Source of the DNA: Callorhinus ursinus | Taxonomy: Eukaryota; Chordata; Mammalia; Carnivora; Otariidae | Direction of reading: 5' to 3' | Assembly (NCBI RefSeq): GCF_003265705.1 | Contig: NW_020313057.1 | Location: 505,201 to 569,200, forward strand | DNA: 64,000 bases | In this document: piece after piece, positions 25,191 through 37,989 of the stretch | Layout of the letters: each line of letters opens with the position of its first letter | Numbering within the stretch: position 1 is the first letter of the stretch | Program-made: the position numbers and the translations under genes | The notes under the pieces: model-generated | The model's input: only the letters and a program-made list of their open reading frames with translations | Databases searched by the model: none | What the model was told of the DNA's origin: nothing

Positions 25191-25883
25191 CCACTTTTGG
25201 AACCCTAACGTGGTATAGTAAGTGTGTTGGATCTTCCCTAAAGTTAATGATGCCTGAATTTAATGAGGAATATATATATGATTATGTATACATAGTGTTT
25301 AGATTACCCAAAATGATTGTCAACTATTAGAAAATAATACTACATTTTTCTATTATAGGTTTGTATTATCATAACTCCAAGATATGATAAGTCATAGAGA
25401 TAGGCATTGATAGGTATTTGATAATATCATAGGAATAAAAAGACTGAATAACTGTACCAGGTCCAGAATATTAAATTTTAAAAGGCAGATATTAAATTAT
25501 TAAAAACATACACTACTAAGCTATCAAAATTCATAGGAGATGTGTTATTCTTACAGTATATTATATCTTTAGAGAACAAAGAAGAGGCATTTTATGGCTT
25601 TATGAGAACATGATTTTATTTGCACTTTTCAGTATTTAAAAAATTTTTTAAAAATTACTTTTGTCATTGTCATAAATTATTTGAGAGGTTTTCTTAGTCA
25701 TCCTTCTTTTTGTTGGGATGCATGAATTAATGGTGGATATCAGTTCTGCACAATGTTTAGCACCAACTACATAAAACAGGTGGTTGAACAAAGCAGCATA
25801 TTGTTCTGTGCAATCAGGTCATGGGGCAAAGTTTTATGCATCAGGGATTCCTCTCATTTTTGAATTGGGTTTCCTACTTACAG

Positions 25884-26053
25884 GTTGTGGCGGGATTTTC
25901 CAGGCTCCCAATGGAGAGATTCATTCTCCAAATTACCCCAGTCCTTATAGGCGTAACACTGACTGCTCCTGGGTCATTCGGGTAGAAAGAAATCACCGTG
26001 TTCTCTTGAACTTCACTGATTTTGACCTTGAGCCTCAGGACTCTTGTATTACG
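25884..26053 (+). CDS. CUBN: CUBN exon: CUB10 domain, N-terminal half
   Basis: The exon is 170 nt, phase 1 in and phase 0 out, with donor ACG|GTAGGT. It begins [18 protein letters not shown] (Cys1 and the SPNYP loop). It then has [10 protein letters not shown] (Cys2), a strand [14 protein letters not shown] with an N-F-T sequon, and SCIT holding Cys3. The frame joins directly to AYDG in the next exon, which lies almost 20 kb away. An open frame running in from the intron upstream (from 25784) is not part of the message: the acceptor at 25883 and domain homology both place the start at CGG. Confidence 0.96.
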
Positions 26054-27609
26054 GTAGGTGACACAAATTTCAAGCACCATCTCTAGTCAAACCTGGGTCA
26101 GAACATTGCTTTGTGAGCATATTTAATAAATGCATTAGTTATGGATGTTTTCAGTGTCAAATCATGGGCAACCCAACTACTGGCAACTTAAAATATAAGG
26201 ACATTTACTTTTTTACCTAAATACAAATCAACAGGTAGTTGATCGCAGGGTTTGTTTAGCAACTCAGTTTCTATTCTACCATTGTTAGTGTGTTGATTTG
26301 TCATTTTGTGTTTGTTTCCTCATGGTCAAAAAATGGCTGCAGTAGCTCTGAACATCCTGCCTGAGTACAGATGCAGAGAAAGGGAGAAGGAATAATGCTA
26401 TTTGTTTCTATTTTGTATTTTTTGAATCAAGGAAGCAAAATTTTCACACAAGTCCCCTTACGTAATCATTGGTCGGAATTACCTGCAAGAGAGAATAGGG
26501 AACTTTTAGTGGAACGAATTTATCGTTAACTACTTCAAATCAATTATTATTAAGCCTCTGAGGGTTTTCATGGGTTCTACTTTTCTTGAGATCAGGATAT
26601 CTCAATCTGCTACTTGAACAAATCAGTGTCTGATAGGACAGAATAAATTAGGGGATGGAGGTGGAAGAAAGAGAGATGCCTATTAGTTGTTAGATGACCA
26701 AAGTTTCTGTCACTACCTTCCATACATTACATTTTAATACATTCTCACCTGAAATACATTCTCACCTGAAACTAATGCTTTATCCTTAACGCAAGAGGAC
26801 GTATTTTGAGATTTTCTTTTTGTTTTTCATTTATTTATTTATTTATTTATTTATTTTTGGTTACCTGATTTTTTTTTTTAACCAAAGATTTTCCATCTTT
26901 CATTTGTATTTAGAGACATTTCATTCAAATATAAACCAGATTCTCTTGGCTAATGGATCTTTCTATTTTAGTTTTCTGACAGTTTCTTACACAAACTCCA
27001 ACTGGCTAGCTTTCAGACTTAACTCAGAAAAACTCAAAAGTTGTTTCACATTTTTCAAAATAGTCCAGTCAAATGGTATAATTTCAAATACTGTTTTACA
27101 AGATAAAATCAGTAATCTACTTAAAAGATCAGTTGATTTATGACTATGTATTAGTCTTCTAAATTACTCTTCAGAGTCTAACTTGGCAAAGCATTGTACA
27201 AACTTAAGGTATAGAGCAAAGTATACAGTTGCCATAACAGTGACTCAGACCAACTCTCCTGACAAAGACAATTTAAACATTTTAGGTGATATTAAAAAAC
27301 ACCTTCCTAAATGTAGCAAAGAACTCACAAGATAGTGTGAAATTTCTGAGTTAATATTTGAAAGATGTGAGTCTAGTATTTGAGATCGCTTTTACCTATA
27401 GGGCATTTGCTGATCCAGAAGGGGTTAGCAGCACCTCTGTGAGCCTCTCAGGACAAAGAGAAGCAAAGTTTGAGTTCAGAGATGGAATAGTCCTTCCAAA
27501 CCATCCCATTATCCTAGGTATAAGGAAAATAAAACAGACTTCACAGAGACTGCATCCCAGCTTTGAGTCATCTGAGTGGCCCCCAAAATCTGAAGCCATG
27601 GAATAATGA

Positions 27610-28660
27610 GAGGACACTCTGTACTGTTAATATACCTTTGGACATCTGACAAAAGCAATTTAGAATCTTCTTCAAAGGGAGATAAATTCATTCTAGATCT
27701 CATTTCTACTAATAATTTTTCATGGACAATAGCCAGCACATTATAAAAGATATGCATGTACCTAAGGAGATAATATAACATAAATGAGATACAATATGAA
27801 TAACAGACAATGGAAATAAACACACAAATATGGCAGATTGGTAAACAATTATGATTACTAAGCTCGTGGAGATAAAAGTCAAACTTTAAACTCTCAGCAA
27901 GGAACTGCAAACTATAAAAAGTGACACTGCAAATATGAATGAGAACCAATTAAAATTTTTAGAACTAGATAAAATATAATAGCTGAACTTAAGATCTAGT
28001 CAAAGCTTTTTTTTTTTTTGTATTTTAGACAAATTAGACAGAGATGACGAGAGAAACAGTGAACTGGAAGATAAGTCAGAAGAATCTATCTGGGGGAAAA
28101 AGCATGGAAAAGCAAAAGGATAGAAAATATAGAAGAGAAGTTAAGACACATAGAGGAGGCTTGTAAAAGATATAACATACATTTAATTGTAATCTCAGAA
28201 GGAAAAGTGAGAGATAAATGGACAGAAGCAATATTTGAAAAGCTAATGACTAAGACCTTTCTAAAACTGATGAAAGACATCACATTTACAAAAACAAGAA
28301 TCCCAAGGAACCCAAACAACTAAGTGAGTAGAAATAGAAAGAGAAATAAATAGAAAGATATACTAATCTAAAAAAATGAAAGATAAAGGGAAATATTACA
28401 ATCAGTCAGGGGAGTGGTTAGGGGAATAGATTGCCTTTTAAGAAGTGGCAGACTGAACCCTGACTTTCAACAGTGATGATTAGAAGGAGAAAAGACAATG
28501 GAATGGTGTCTTCAGTCTAAAGAAAGAAAATAACTACCAACCAGGGACTCGGTACTCTCCTAATATAATAGTCTTTAATAATGAAGGTGAAATAAAGCAT
28601 TGAAACAGAAAAGGGGTCTTCAAGAGAAGTTCAAATGGGCCAGAAACAAATTGTTTACCT
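27610..28660 (+). mobile_element. HAL1 / old L1 ORF1-type fragment, sense
   Basis: Diverged sense-strand copy. It keeps GAACTGGAAGATAAGTCAGA, GAGAAGTTAAGACACATAGA, CTAAAACTGATGAAAGACAT and AAGACAATGGAATGGTGTCT in the order known from HAL1 and L1M ORF1-like regions. Many stops and indels; no intact frame. A poly-T interruption lies at about 28006. Confidence 0.65.
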
Positions 28661-29234
28661 CATAGATTTGCCTGCAGTGGGCAATTCTCCACCATTTGCT
28701 CCCTCTCCCAGTTGGTATGGTGCCAGGTATGGTATCTTCTCTTCTCTCTGGTAAAGTTCGTAACCCATAGAATTCAAAAGTGTGTGAACAAAACAAAGCC
28801 TAGGTGAAAGGCACACCCAGCATGGCTGCATTTTTCCCCTCCTGTGTTCATGAGTAGAGCTTTCCACCTACATGAGATATAAATATACCGACAGGGTTTG
28901 CTATGAACCACTGCCATATCTCAGCCTGCAGCTGGGCTTGACTTAACAAACTTAGCTGGAGGCAACAGATAGGAGGAAGTGAAGCCTCAAATATGATCTG
29001 GTCATAGGCATGGAGACAGGAAAATAAACCCAAAGACAGGTGCTGGGAGGAGTTCAGTCTAGCAGATGAGATAAAATATAAAATGTAATAGTCCAAACAA
29101 GTTGTTGGAAAAAGGGAATCCCGTATGAAGTAGTTGGAGTATCCCTGCTTGTGGGCAGATGGGGCATTCAGAAACAGATGCCACCAAGCACTTGAGCAAG
29201 ACTTTGATATAAAAAGTGAATTACATTAATCGCA

Positions 29235-29465
29235 TGGTGCCATGGTTAAGAAATCTAGCCCTGTGGTGGGGAAGACCTGGGGCTGAGCCTGAATTCTGCC
29301 ATTTTCAGGCTGTGTTGCCTTGGAGAAAGTTAACTTTTCAGCTGCAGTTTCTTTAACTGTGAAATGGGGAGAATAAGAGTACCTGTGTCAGATTTGTTGT
29401 TGGGATATTTGAGATGATGTAAGTGACCTGCTTTTCATGTAGAAAGGTATTGATTCATGCTAGCC
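29235..29465 (+). repeat. MIR, sense
   Basis: GGCTGAGCCTGAATTCTGCC, GCTGTGTTGCCTTGGAGAAA, CTTTAACTGTGAAATGGGGA and GTTGTTGGGATATTTGAGAT follow MIR order. Confidence 0.75.
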
Positions 29466-29719
29466 ATAATCATAACGATGCTGATGGTGAGTGCCCTCTG
29501 AGAGGCATGTTCAATGAGCCCTGGGAAAGGGGGCAGCACGGAATACTAAAAGGAGCAATGGGCTGAAGATCTGTGAAGAAGGCTCCCCATCTGTGATCAT
29601 GGGCCTCAAGGACATCAGTGAAAGAAGAACCTGCTTAAGAACCTTTCTCATGGCACAGGGCCTAGCATCTCATGTACCTAGGATGCCATAGCTGTAGTAA
29701 TCATCATGAGAAAAGAGAA

Positions 29720-30860
29720 GGAGCGATTCATTTGGATCTGGAAGCCAGAGAGGGTTTCACTTTGGAAATGACATTTGAGTGGCAGAATTTCACCAGTAGA
29801 AATGTGGTAGTGAGGCCAAGAGAGGAGGCTCTGGGAAAAGAATAGGGGAAATTGTGCACTGAGGTATGACTATGCACAGACATGTGGGAATAGGAAAGAT
29901 GTTGTACTGGAGTGTGGCTATGCGTGGGTGAGCATGTAGAGACCAAGAGTCTATAGAAGACATTCTGAGTGGCCTCAGAATTGGACAGACTCTCTCATGC
30001 TTTCTGAATCTGAAATTATCCTATAGAGAGTATGGGAGGTTCTCTGTAAAACAGAGGAATCACATACTCAAAACTGTATTTTATAATGATAAGAGGCAGC
30101 CACGTGAGGACTGGGTTGGCAGAGAAAGAGAAAGGTAGCATGAAGGCTGTTTGGGAAGCTGTGGAAAAACCTTGGGCAGTGGCCTTGGGTGTGGCAAGAA
30201 AGAGATGTATTGGAGAACTCATTGTGGTCGTACCATCACCAAAATTTAGAGACTAATTACGTGGTAAAGGGTGAGGTGGGTGATAGAGATGAGGGAGTTA
30301 AATCTATTCACTTGAAGAATGAGTGAGTGATGATGCTACGAAGTTAAGTGAGTAAAGGGGTAGATACCATGTGTTTGATTTTTGGGAACTTTTCAGCTTA
30401 AAGGTCCATACTATGGCCCTTATAGAGTTTGACGTAGGAGTTTAGTGCCCAGGATGGCATCTGAGCTGGACATGTACACTTGAGGATATTTCTGTATATC
30501 TGGGTAGTTGTTAAAGCCACAGAAGTAGGTGTGATCACTTATAATAGCATTTTCTAAAGAGAAAAGGGCCAAGTAAACTCTTTGGGAAATACCACCATTT
30601 GAGGGGCAAATGGAGGAACAGAGGAAGAGAGGACTAAGAAAAGGCACTCAGAGTAGGTGAAAAACCAGGGAGAGTGGTAGTATAGAAATGAGGAGTGAAG
30701 CCAATTTTAAGAGTGGGTGATCAAAGGTATCGAAGGTATCAAATCCAGCAGAAGTTAGCTAGGAAAGGGATTGAAGCAAGGCCACTGGATTCAGTCTTTG
30801 ATGACCTTGTAAGGAATAGGGTGGGTGTGGGTAGTAGTGGAAGACACTAGATCACGATGG
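29720..30860 (+). repeat. Ancient interspersed repeat, family not named
   Basis: Segments such as AATGACATTTGAGTGGCAGA, AGGGCCAAGTAAACTC, GGGAAATACCACCATTTGAG and AACCAGGGAGAGTGGTAG follow the order of a long old mammalian repeat that I recall without its name. There is no open frame of length. Treat as a tentative call. Confidence 0.35.
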
Positions 30861-30942
30861 GTTAGGAGGGGCAGGAGCTTCTTAGTTTTTTTCCTAGAGT
30901 TATGGCTGTGAATGGTATACGGTGATAAAACACTATAACCCA

Positions 30943-31013
30943 TGATCCCAGGACCCTGGGATCATGACCTGAGCCAAGGGCAGATGCTTTATGACTGAGC
31001 CACCCAGGTGCCC
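30943..31013 (-). mobile_element. CAN SINE fragment, antisense, tRNA head only
   Basis: Only the first 70 or so bases of the element remain: GATCCCAGGACCCTGGGATC to GAGCCACCCAGGTGCCC. The CT-rich body and A-rich tail are absent, so the copy was broken by deletion or rearrangement. Confidence 0.85.
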
Positions 31014-32110
31014 TTGTTTGTTTTAATGATGGAGAAGCTTGAGCATGTGGAGAAGGCATGGTGCTGGTAGAAAAGAGCAACTGAATTTAAGGGATAAATG
31101 GAATAACTGATGAAGTCATGTTCAAGGCAGAGATCTGGAGATGGATTGGTCCTATAAATTTCATATTTTCAGGATGAGAAATTAAAACACATGGCTAACC
31201 CCAAGATATATAGTTTTCTTCGATTTGCAAATTTATTTAAATTGAGAATTACAGAAATCACACATAAGCTAAGTCATTTTTGTTTGTACAATTTATAAAT
31301 TACCTTTACAAATAGATAAAGTAATGTGAAGAAGGACTATTCTGGTAAACTAGGGTAGAGATCTGCTATGTGTAGTTGCCAAGTGGACCCAGTTATAGGA
31401 TGGGAGGCCGGCAGAGCTTGGAACTAGTCGGGCAGTGTCCTGGCGAGGCTGGAAGCTTGGCTCCAAGCTACAGTTAGTTGTCCAGGGGTTCATGAAGGCA
31501 AGCATTGAGGTACCAACCATCTATCCTTTACAGTTAGATGGACACTGGATGTGAAATGTACCCTACAGTCCAATATCTTACATAACATCTCTGCAGTTTA
31601 AGTTCCTACAAAGCCAATCATTCATTCTGGAGACATTCAAGTTAATTTCTTGGTCCTGTTGCTTAGAGTCATTAGCAAAGAGAAAAATATTTAGCTGCCA
31701 ATGATACTGCCAGTTAATATTTGTGTTCATGGGATTTTTAATAGAGCTCAAGTGTACTATTAAATATCAAGGTCAATTATGGCTGGATGCGACCAGCAAT
31801 CATGTTTTTTACAACTCCTGTAACAGTTTGGATTATCAGAATTGGAAATATTAATTTTAACAGACATGGCTAATACTCACAAACACATAGGTACATAGGA
31901 TGTTAAGGTTGCAAGAGGAGGCATTAGAGATAATTTACTGTCATATGCTGATTTTTTTTGGATAGTAGTCTTATTTTAAAAATAAGAACATTGAAGTCCA
32001 GAGGGTTAGGATCAAGACCAGGTAAAAATTAATAGCAGCCAGGACTAAAACATAAGCAAGTCTAAAGTAAGAGTAAGTATTCTGATCAAATATAAAAATC
32101 ACAGTGTACA

Positions 32111-32273
32111 GGGCGCCTGGGTGGCTCAGTCGGTTAAGCATCTGCCTTTGGCTTAGGTCATGATCCCGGGGTCCTGGGATTGAATCCCGCATCGGGCTCC
32201 CTGCTCAGCGGGGAGCCTGCTTCTCCCTCTCCTCTCTCTTTCTGTCTCTCATGAATAAATAAAATCTTTAAAA
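32111..32273 (+). mobile_element. CAN SINE, sense
   Basis: GGGCGCCTGGGTGGCTCAGT head, CGGGCTCCCTGCTCAGCGGG middle and AATAAATAAAATCTTT tail. It is shorter than other copies in the CT stretch. It is flanked by AAAATCACAGTGTACA and AAAATTACAGTATACA (14 of 16 identical), a clear target-site duplication. Low divergence suggests a fairly young copy. Confidence 0.96.
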
Positions 32274-34839
32274 AAAATTACAGTATACATGCAAGGAACT
32301 GAATTGCAGAATAGAGGACAACTGAAAAAATAGGGGGAGAAATAAAACTAGGGTTACCTTGGAACCATTTTGAATTCTCTTTTGGATGAACCCAGACTTC
32401 ATTTATCAATATAAGTAAGAGTGTTAGGATTCCAGATATGAGGTGGAAGATGTCTTTGCCTTGAAGTCAGGTAGTCTGGGCTCCGTACACCTATTCAATC
32501 TGTGGTGTCAACTACACGCCAAACCCCGCTAGGCACTAATGTCTGGGCATGGCTCCACCGCTCACTCTCAGCATGGCTGGGGGATCTGAGATGGCTCATT
32601 TATAAAATCGAGTGCCTGGTGAACCCACGAAAAGGATCCAGTTAGGAGTTGTATCTGTGGGTGGGAAGAGAAGCACGAGGTGGGACGTGAAGAAACAGAC
32701 AGTGGGGGTCTGGTGACATCAGTGTGGATTCACTCCAGAGGTCACAGTCAGACTCGCAGAGACTTGCTAAGCTTCGATTTCTGCTCTGGGATGCAGGATC
32801 GGCCTTGGGTAAGATGTCATCTCCACACTCCACTTGCCCTGCAGAAGAGAGCTCTTCCTGTAGCAGGTCCAGTCCCCAGCAGTCCTAAGTGGAGGCAGAG
32901 TAAGCCTACAGGGAACCTCAAGCCATCTCTCTTGGCCTTGTGGAGGTAACATTTAGCAAGAAGAAGAAATGGATGAAAATTTTAAAATGGAACAGAAATG
33001 TACAGCCTCCATCTCCTTTCATATAACCAACAGCAGTAGTCTTTGTATCCCAAAGACAGAAATCTGGTGCACGAATTACTGATAGATGCATGGCTGAATA
33101 CATGAATAAGTGAATTCTGTAGTCTCTTCTCCTGCAATAATCAGTGCTTCAGTGGAAAATTGCAGATGACACATTTGGGAATGTGCTGTGCTGAGTTCAC
33201 TCCCTGGCACAGTTATTGATACACAGTCTCACTATTTTGAGCCATATGAGAACTTAGATAACATCCCAGAAGTGTGTTTTCTAGAATTTCATGCAGCTGT
33301 AATGAAAAAAGAGAGAGAAACCGAATTTTCTGACTTATATTGAAATGGTGATGGCATTGTGGGGAGCTAATCAGAAAGCTCAAGTGGTGGTTAGGTCGCA
33401 ACTAATTTGGTAATATGTTTGCACTTTCTGCTCAGTCCCTTTTGAGTGGCTAGTGTAATTAACCTAAGGCTCTCCTGAATGACACATTGTGAGTATTTCT
33501 TGCTAAGGCAGTAGTGGAACCCACTGGTTGGGCATGACTCTGTATGGTCAGCACGAAAATGGCTCCATTATGTTGCCTTTCATGAAGGCTGAGTATTAAA
33601 GTGACCTCCGACTGACAGTTTAATTGCTTAATTAGAGTCTCTCTTCCGAGCCTTAAATCCATGTAGCTCTGCAAGCTCTTATCGATCTCTGAGAAATGCT
33701 GGTGGTAGCTCAGTGTGAGGGCGGGAGAGGTCGGTTCTGGCGCTCTAGTGGGGGCCCTGGAGACTCCTGCCCTCCGATTTCAGCATCCTTTTTGCTCAGC
33801 ACAATGGAATGTCTGCCTTGTGAGAATCAGTCAGAAGCAGATAAAAGAAGCAGAACACAGTCCAGATCCAGCCTCTTGTTTGGAGAAAATATACATTAGG
33901 GCTAACAGAGCCTAGTACAAAAAAATGGGGGCACTTGGTGAGTAACTGTTTTCTTTCTGAAGCTTTGTGTGCCGATGGAGGAGAAAGAAAACAAAGTGTG
34001 TGATTTGAAGTGAAGAAGACCAGACCCCCTACCCCCACCCAAAGCCAAGGAGTCTGCTGTTGTTCACATAATTTGACAGTAAGGCACAGGGCGGAGCAGG
34101 GCAAACACAGAACACGGAATCCATATTTTGTTTTATTTTTTATTTTTTGGACACTACCCATGATATGTTTTCTTTTAAAACATTGATCTTTTCCAAAACA
34201 GAGCAAATAGACACAGGAATAATAGAACTCAGTGCTTCAAAGAGACAATGGAAGCGGTTCTTTAAATAGTTATTGTTTTACAAATAAATCCATGACAAAA
34301 AATCAGTCTCTCCCCGCCTCCATTTCTTCCCTTTCTCCCTCACTTTTCCCCACAGAAAGTTTAGTTTCCATTTGCTACTGGAGGACAATCTCCGATGATT
34401 TCTTTAAAACATTTTGTTCTGTGACTTGCTTTTGATAAGCTGCCTAGCCATTTTGCCCTTGCAGTGCCAAATTAGTCACCAAAAACTGTGCCAATGTTCT
34501 ACATCCCCAAAGCAAAGCATAACTGAGTTTGAAGCCACAGTTCTGGATCTGCGGGCACAGGCTTTGTTTGGTTTTGTTTGCATTTCAGCTCACAGTCTCC
34601 CTAAACGCCTGTTTATTTGTGAAAACAAAATGAGCTTCTGGGATGTCTTTTCCTATCAACATTTCCAGTAATCTTTGAATTATTGCTTGCAACAATGACA
34701 AATTACTAGAGGTTATAATCTGTAAAAATTGAAGACCAAGGGCACTAATGTACAACAAAGGAATAGGGGTGACAAAGTCCTGAGGTGAGATGCATGGCGG
34801 CTGTGTATTTAACCTGGTGTTTATTTATTTTTTTGTTTT

Positions 34840-35091
34840 TATTTTTTAAAGATTTTATTTATTTATTTGACAGAGAGAGAGAGAGAGTGAGAGCAGGAAC
34901 ACAAGCAGGGGGAGTGGGAGAGGGAGAAGCAGGCTTCCTGCAGAGCAGGGAGGCTGATGCGGGGGATCCATGCGGAGGATCAATGTGAGGGATCGATGTG
35001 GGGGACCAATGTGGGGGATGGATCCCCGGACCCTGGGATCATGACCTGAGCCAAAGTCAGACGCTTAACAGCTGAGCCACCTAGGCGCCCC
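34840..35091 (-). mobile_element. CAN SINE, antisense, with an internal 13-bp tandem array
   Basis: A full-length copy flanked by perfect 14-bp repeats TAACCTGGTGTTTA (34809-34822 and 35092-35105). Inside it, at 34959-35023, a 13-bp unit derived from the element's own GCGGGACTCGAT region is repeated five times. This makes the copy about 50 bp longer than usual. Confidence 0.95.
34959..35023. repeat. 13-bp x 5 tandem repeat inside a SINE
   Basis: Five exact-length units read GCGGGGGATCCAT, GCGGAGGATCAAT, GTGAGGGATCGAT, GTGGGGGACCAAT and GTGGGGGATGGAT. All share GNGNGGGAYNNAT-like spacing with a few substitutions, as expected for a small minisatellite. Confidence 0.95.
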
Positions 35092-36044
35092 TAACCTGGT
35101 GTTTAATCTCAGAGGTGTGGAGCCGGCAATCATCACCGACTGAGGAACCCCACACTTCCTCCCCCTCACCCACCCCCAAGAAAAGCTGCTATAATGAGTA
35201 ATATTTTCATTTCCTTCCTCACATACACTTATGACTTTAACAGCTTGGATATTTTCCTAAGGGATTCCCCCTCCCTATCACTTAATATTTCCTCTATCTT
35301 GGAGACGTTCCCATTCCAAATGGGAATTCCATTAACAACTACACCACCACGTGTAGCGCGTGAAAATATTTTAGAGACTCTCATCCGCCAAATTGACATT
35401 TTACCCCTATGTAAATGATCTCTTCTGTACCCCACATATCTTATCCTTCCCCCGATCATCTTTAAGGCAATCCAAAGCAGTAGACATATGTTGCAGGGAG
35501 TTAAAAATGAAATAAAAGGTAAAGACTGGGTTGAAAACCAAATAAAGCCAGGCCCAGGTGAGAGAGGAGGCCATACTAGACCAGACAGGTTGTGGTTTTT
35601 TAGACCAGAAAAGGACAAGAAGTGGATTTATATCTGAATCAAATTGGAAAACCGAGTTTAGGGATCAGGGATATACATTTTAGGTTTATTTATTGGTCCT
35701 GGACATTGTGTCCTTTGTTACACAGTCTGCTGAATTAGCCATGCTAGGAATCCCATGCATGTTCAGTGGGATGGAATGCATGACAGGTGCCAACTGCTCT
35801 GAAATCCATGGGGGCCCCAAATAAGACTTTCCCCAGTGCCACTGAGGATGCTTTATTGCAGGTCTAAATAAATGAGACATTTCCATTCTATTTCCTGAGC
35901 TCCCATGATTATCTTTCTCGGAGATCATGGACATAACGCTTACCTTCAGAGAATCATGATCTCTCAATAGTCTATTCTCAATGAATAAAACTGGATTTTA
36001 TCTTTTCAGTTGGTTTCATGATAATTGCTCAGATGTCCCACAGA

Positions 36045-36215
36045 TGGGATTCATATACTGGCTCTACACTGCTTAGTGTGTGACTAAGCAAGTTCTGCTT
36101 TCTGAGTCTCAATTTTACCAACTATAAAGTGGAATTGGAAGAAGAATTGAATTTTTTTAAAAATAAAGCATTTAGCACAGTGTCTTGTACAGATAAATGT
36201 TAATTGTTACTCCTC
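36045..36215 (+). repeat. MIR, sense, partial
   Basis: ACTGGCTCTACACTGCTTAG, TCTGAGTCTCAATTTTACCA ACTATAAAGTGGAATT and a TTAGCACAGTGTCTTGTACA end. Confidence 0.65.
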
Positions 36216-36225
36216 ATTTTTCTAT

Positions 36226-36263
36226 TACTACTACTACTGCTTCTATTACTACTAATACTACAT
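36226..36263. repeat. (ACT)n-type trinucleotide repeat, impure
   Basis: Two short TACTAC-type runs separated by TGCTTCTAT; total about 38 bp. Confidence 0.75.
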
Positions 36264-37260
36264 TAAAGGTCTTATCTTTTTAAAAACTGTGAACCATAGG
36301 TACGCAGAACTGGATCCATAATCCAAAGTTCATTGCTAACTATCCTTATTAGTTATGAACAGACTCATTTTATCTTACCTTAATATTCTTTAAAATCTTA
36401 AACTATTATAATTTTTTCACACATTCTCCACTCTGTCATCTCAGTGAATTGTGTCACCTCATAAATGTGTTATTTTAATACCTTCCAGAAGATTCACAGA
36501 TGAGTTCAGAAGGAAAAACTAGTAGAGCAGAAAATGAAAACAAGAGGATAGTCATACACACATATCTATTCGTATACATTCACGATTTGTTTGCATGGAA
36601 AGCTCAACTCTGAAGCTCAAGCCAAACACTGTCGTACTTTGAAGGATTATAAAACATGCTGTGTGTTTTGCCTTTGAATTAAAAGAGTTTCCTCTTACTC
36701 TGGCTTGTAATAGATTTTAACCCACACATTCAGTGGGTTTATTTCCTCCCTGAGAGAGATGCAATTTCGTAAGGCCAGAAAATAGGAGAGGCCATAGAAA
36801 TGCTTTCCTACTTCCTACTCTCCAACATGATCTGAAGGAATAGAAAATGCAAATATTACTGAGGAAACTAACATTCATTTTTCCCCGCTCAGTCATATGC
36901 TTCGGACTGTGAGTGCTGACGATCTCAGTGAGGTGATCATGAGTCACTGGGTCAGCCAGAGTGTGGATCAGATCAGTGGGCAGGGGGCTTCGGGCTCAGT
37001 GCTGTGCGCTGCATCCGGGTCAGACACTTGCTCTTTCACTCTAACCAAAGCTTATCTTTACCTGGTGCAATATTTTACAGGATGGGGAACCTCGGCTTTC
37101 TTGTATCACATTTTACATTTTATAAAAAGTGCACTGCAGTGCCGTTGTTGGGAACCCAAGTTAAAGGAGACACAAATTTAGGCACGGAAAACTTCAGCCT
37201 GCCATGGTGACCAAGGTGGGAGGTGGTGAGGTCCCTCACCCAGAGAAGGCCCCACGATGT

Positions 37261-37277
37261 GGGGGGGGGGGGGGGGG
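37261..37277. repeat. Poly-G run (17 G)
   Basis: Seventeen consecutive G within the long CUB10 intron, flanked by GATGT and AGTGGCC. Such runs are unstable and error-prone to sequence; the exact length is uncertain. Confidence 0.9.
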
Positions 37278-37989
37278 AGTGGCCGGAGGGACCCAGGAGA
37301 GACCTTGGAGAGAGAATTGACAGAACGTAAAGATCCCCTGGATTTGGGGGATATGGGAGAGGTCTGAGGCAAGAAATGAGGTGAAGGAGGAATTAGGGGA
37401 GGGAAGATGACTTCAGTCTGAGACACTGACGTTCAAGGTTTGTGGGGCCATCCAAGCAGTGATGACTGGAATGCCACGGGATAGATAAGCCTACAGCCTG
37501 GAGAGAGGTCTGTGGTACAGTTGGAGATATCAGCCAACCAACAACTGTCGTGGAGCTCTTAGAACAGAACCCATATCAGGAATGACTACATTCCCGTCAG
37601 GCAGCAAAAGGCCAGATTAAGTGGCATTAGTAACCATCTGGCTTAGCTAGCACGGTACTGTTGGAGGAATGGCGTACTTTCTTGTCTTTGTACAGAATCA
37701 TTTATTTACATGTCTGACTGGCACACACTTAAATATTTTAACTATATATGGTATTTAAAGGTTTTATATGTTCCTCATATTAAATTTCTGAAATACAGAA
37801 AAGAAGAAAAAAGAAATTAATGCCATCTGTAATATTGCAGTGTAAGGACAAACTGTTAAACATTTTGGCTTATTTCCTACACAAACATACCTATCCAAAC
37901 ATACACATGCATGCTTATGCACACGTAAACATAGACAGCTAAGGTAACACCACACTTCATTTTGAATCCTACTTTTTTCACTTACCATT

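Larger units (their letters stand above)
24186..25883 (+). other. CUBN: CUBN intron between CUB9 and CUB10 (1698 bp)
   Basis: A GT-AG intron in phase 1, at the domain boundary. It contains an antisense SINE (24356-24548), three near copies of a 13-bp unit at 24698-24739 and a MIR at about 24.99-25.19 kb. The remainder is AT-rich and shows nothing further. The acceptor is TTTCCTACTTACAG. Confidence 0.92.

Noticed and set aside
25784..25883. In-frame upstream extension of the first CUB10 exon beginning at an ATG
   Set aside because: CUB homology starts exactly at the acceptor CAG|GTTGTGG, and the preceding exon supplies the Gly codon; the upstream residues are intron read-through.
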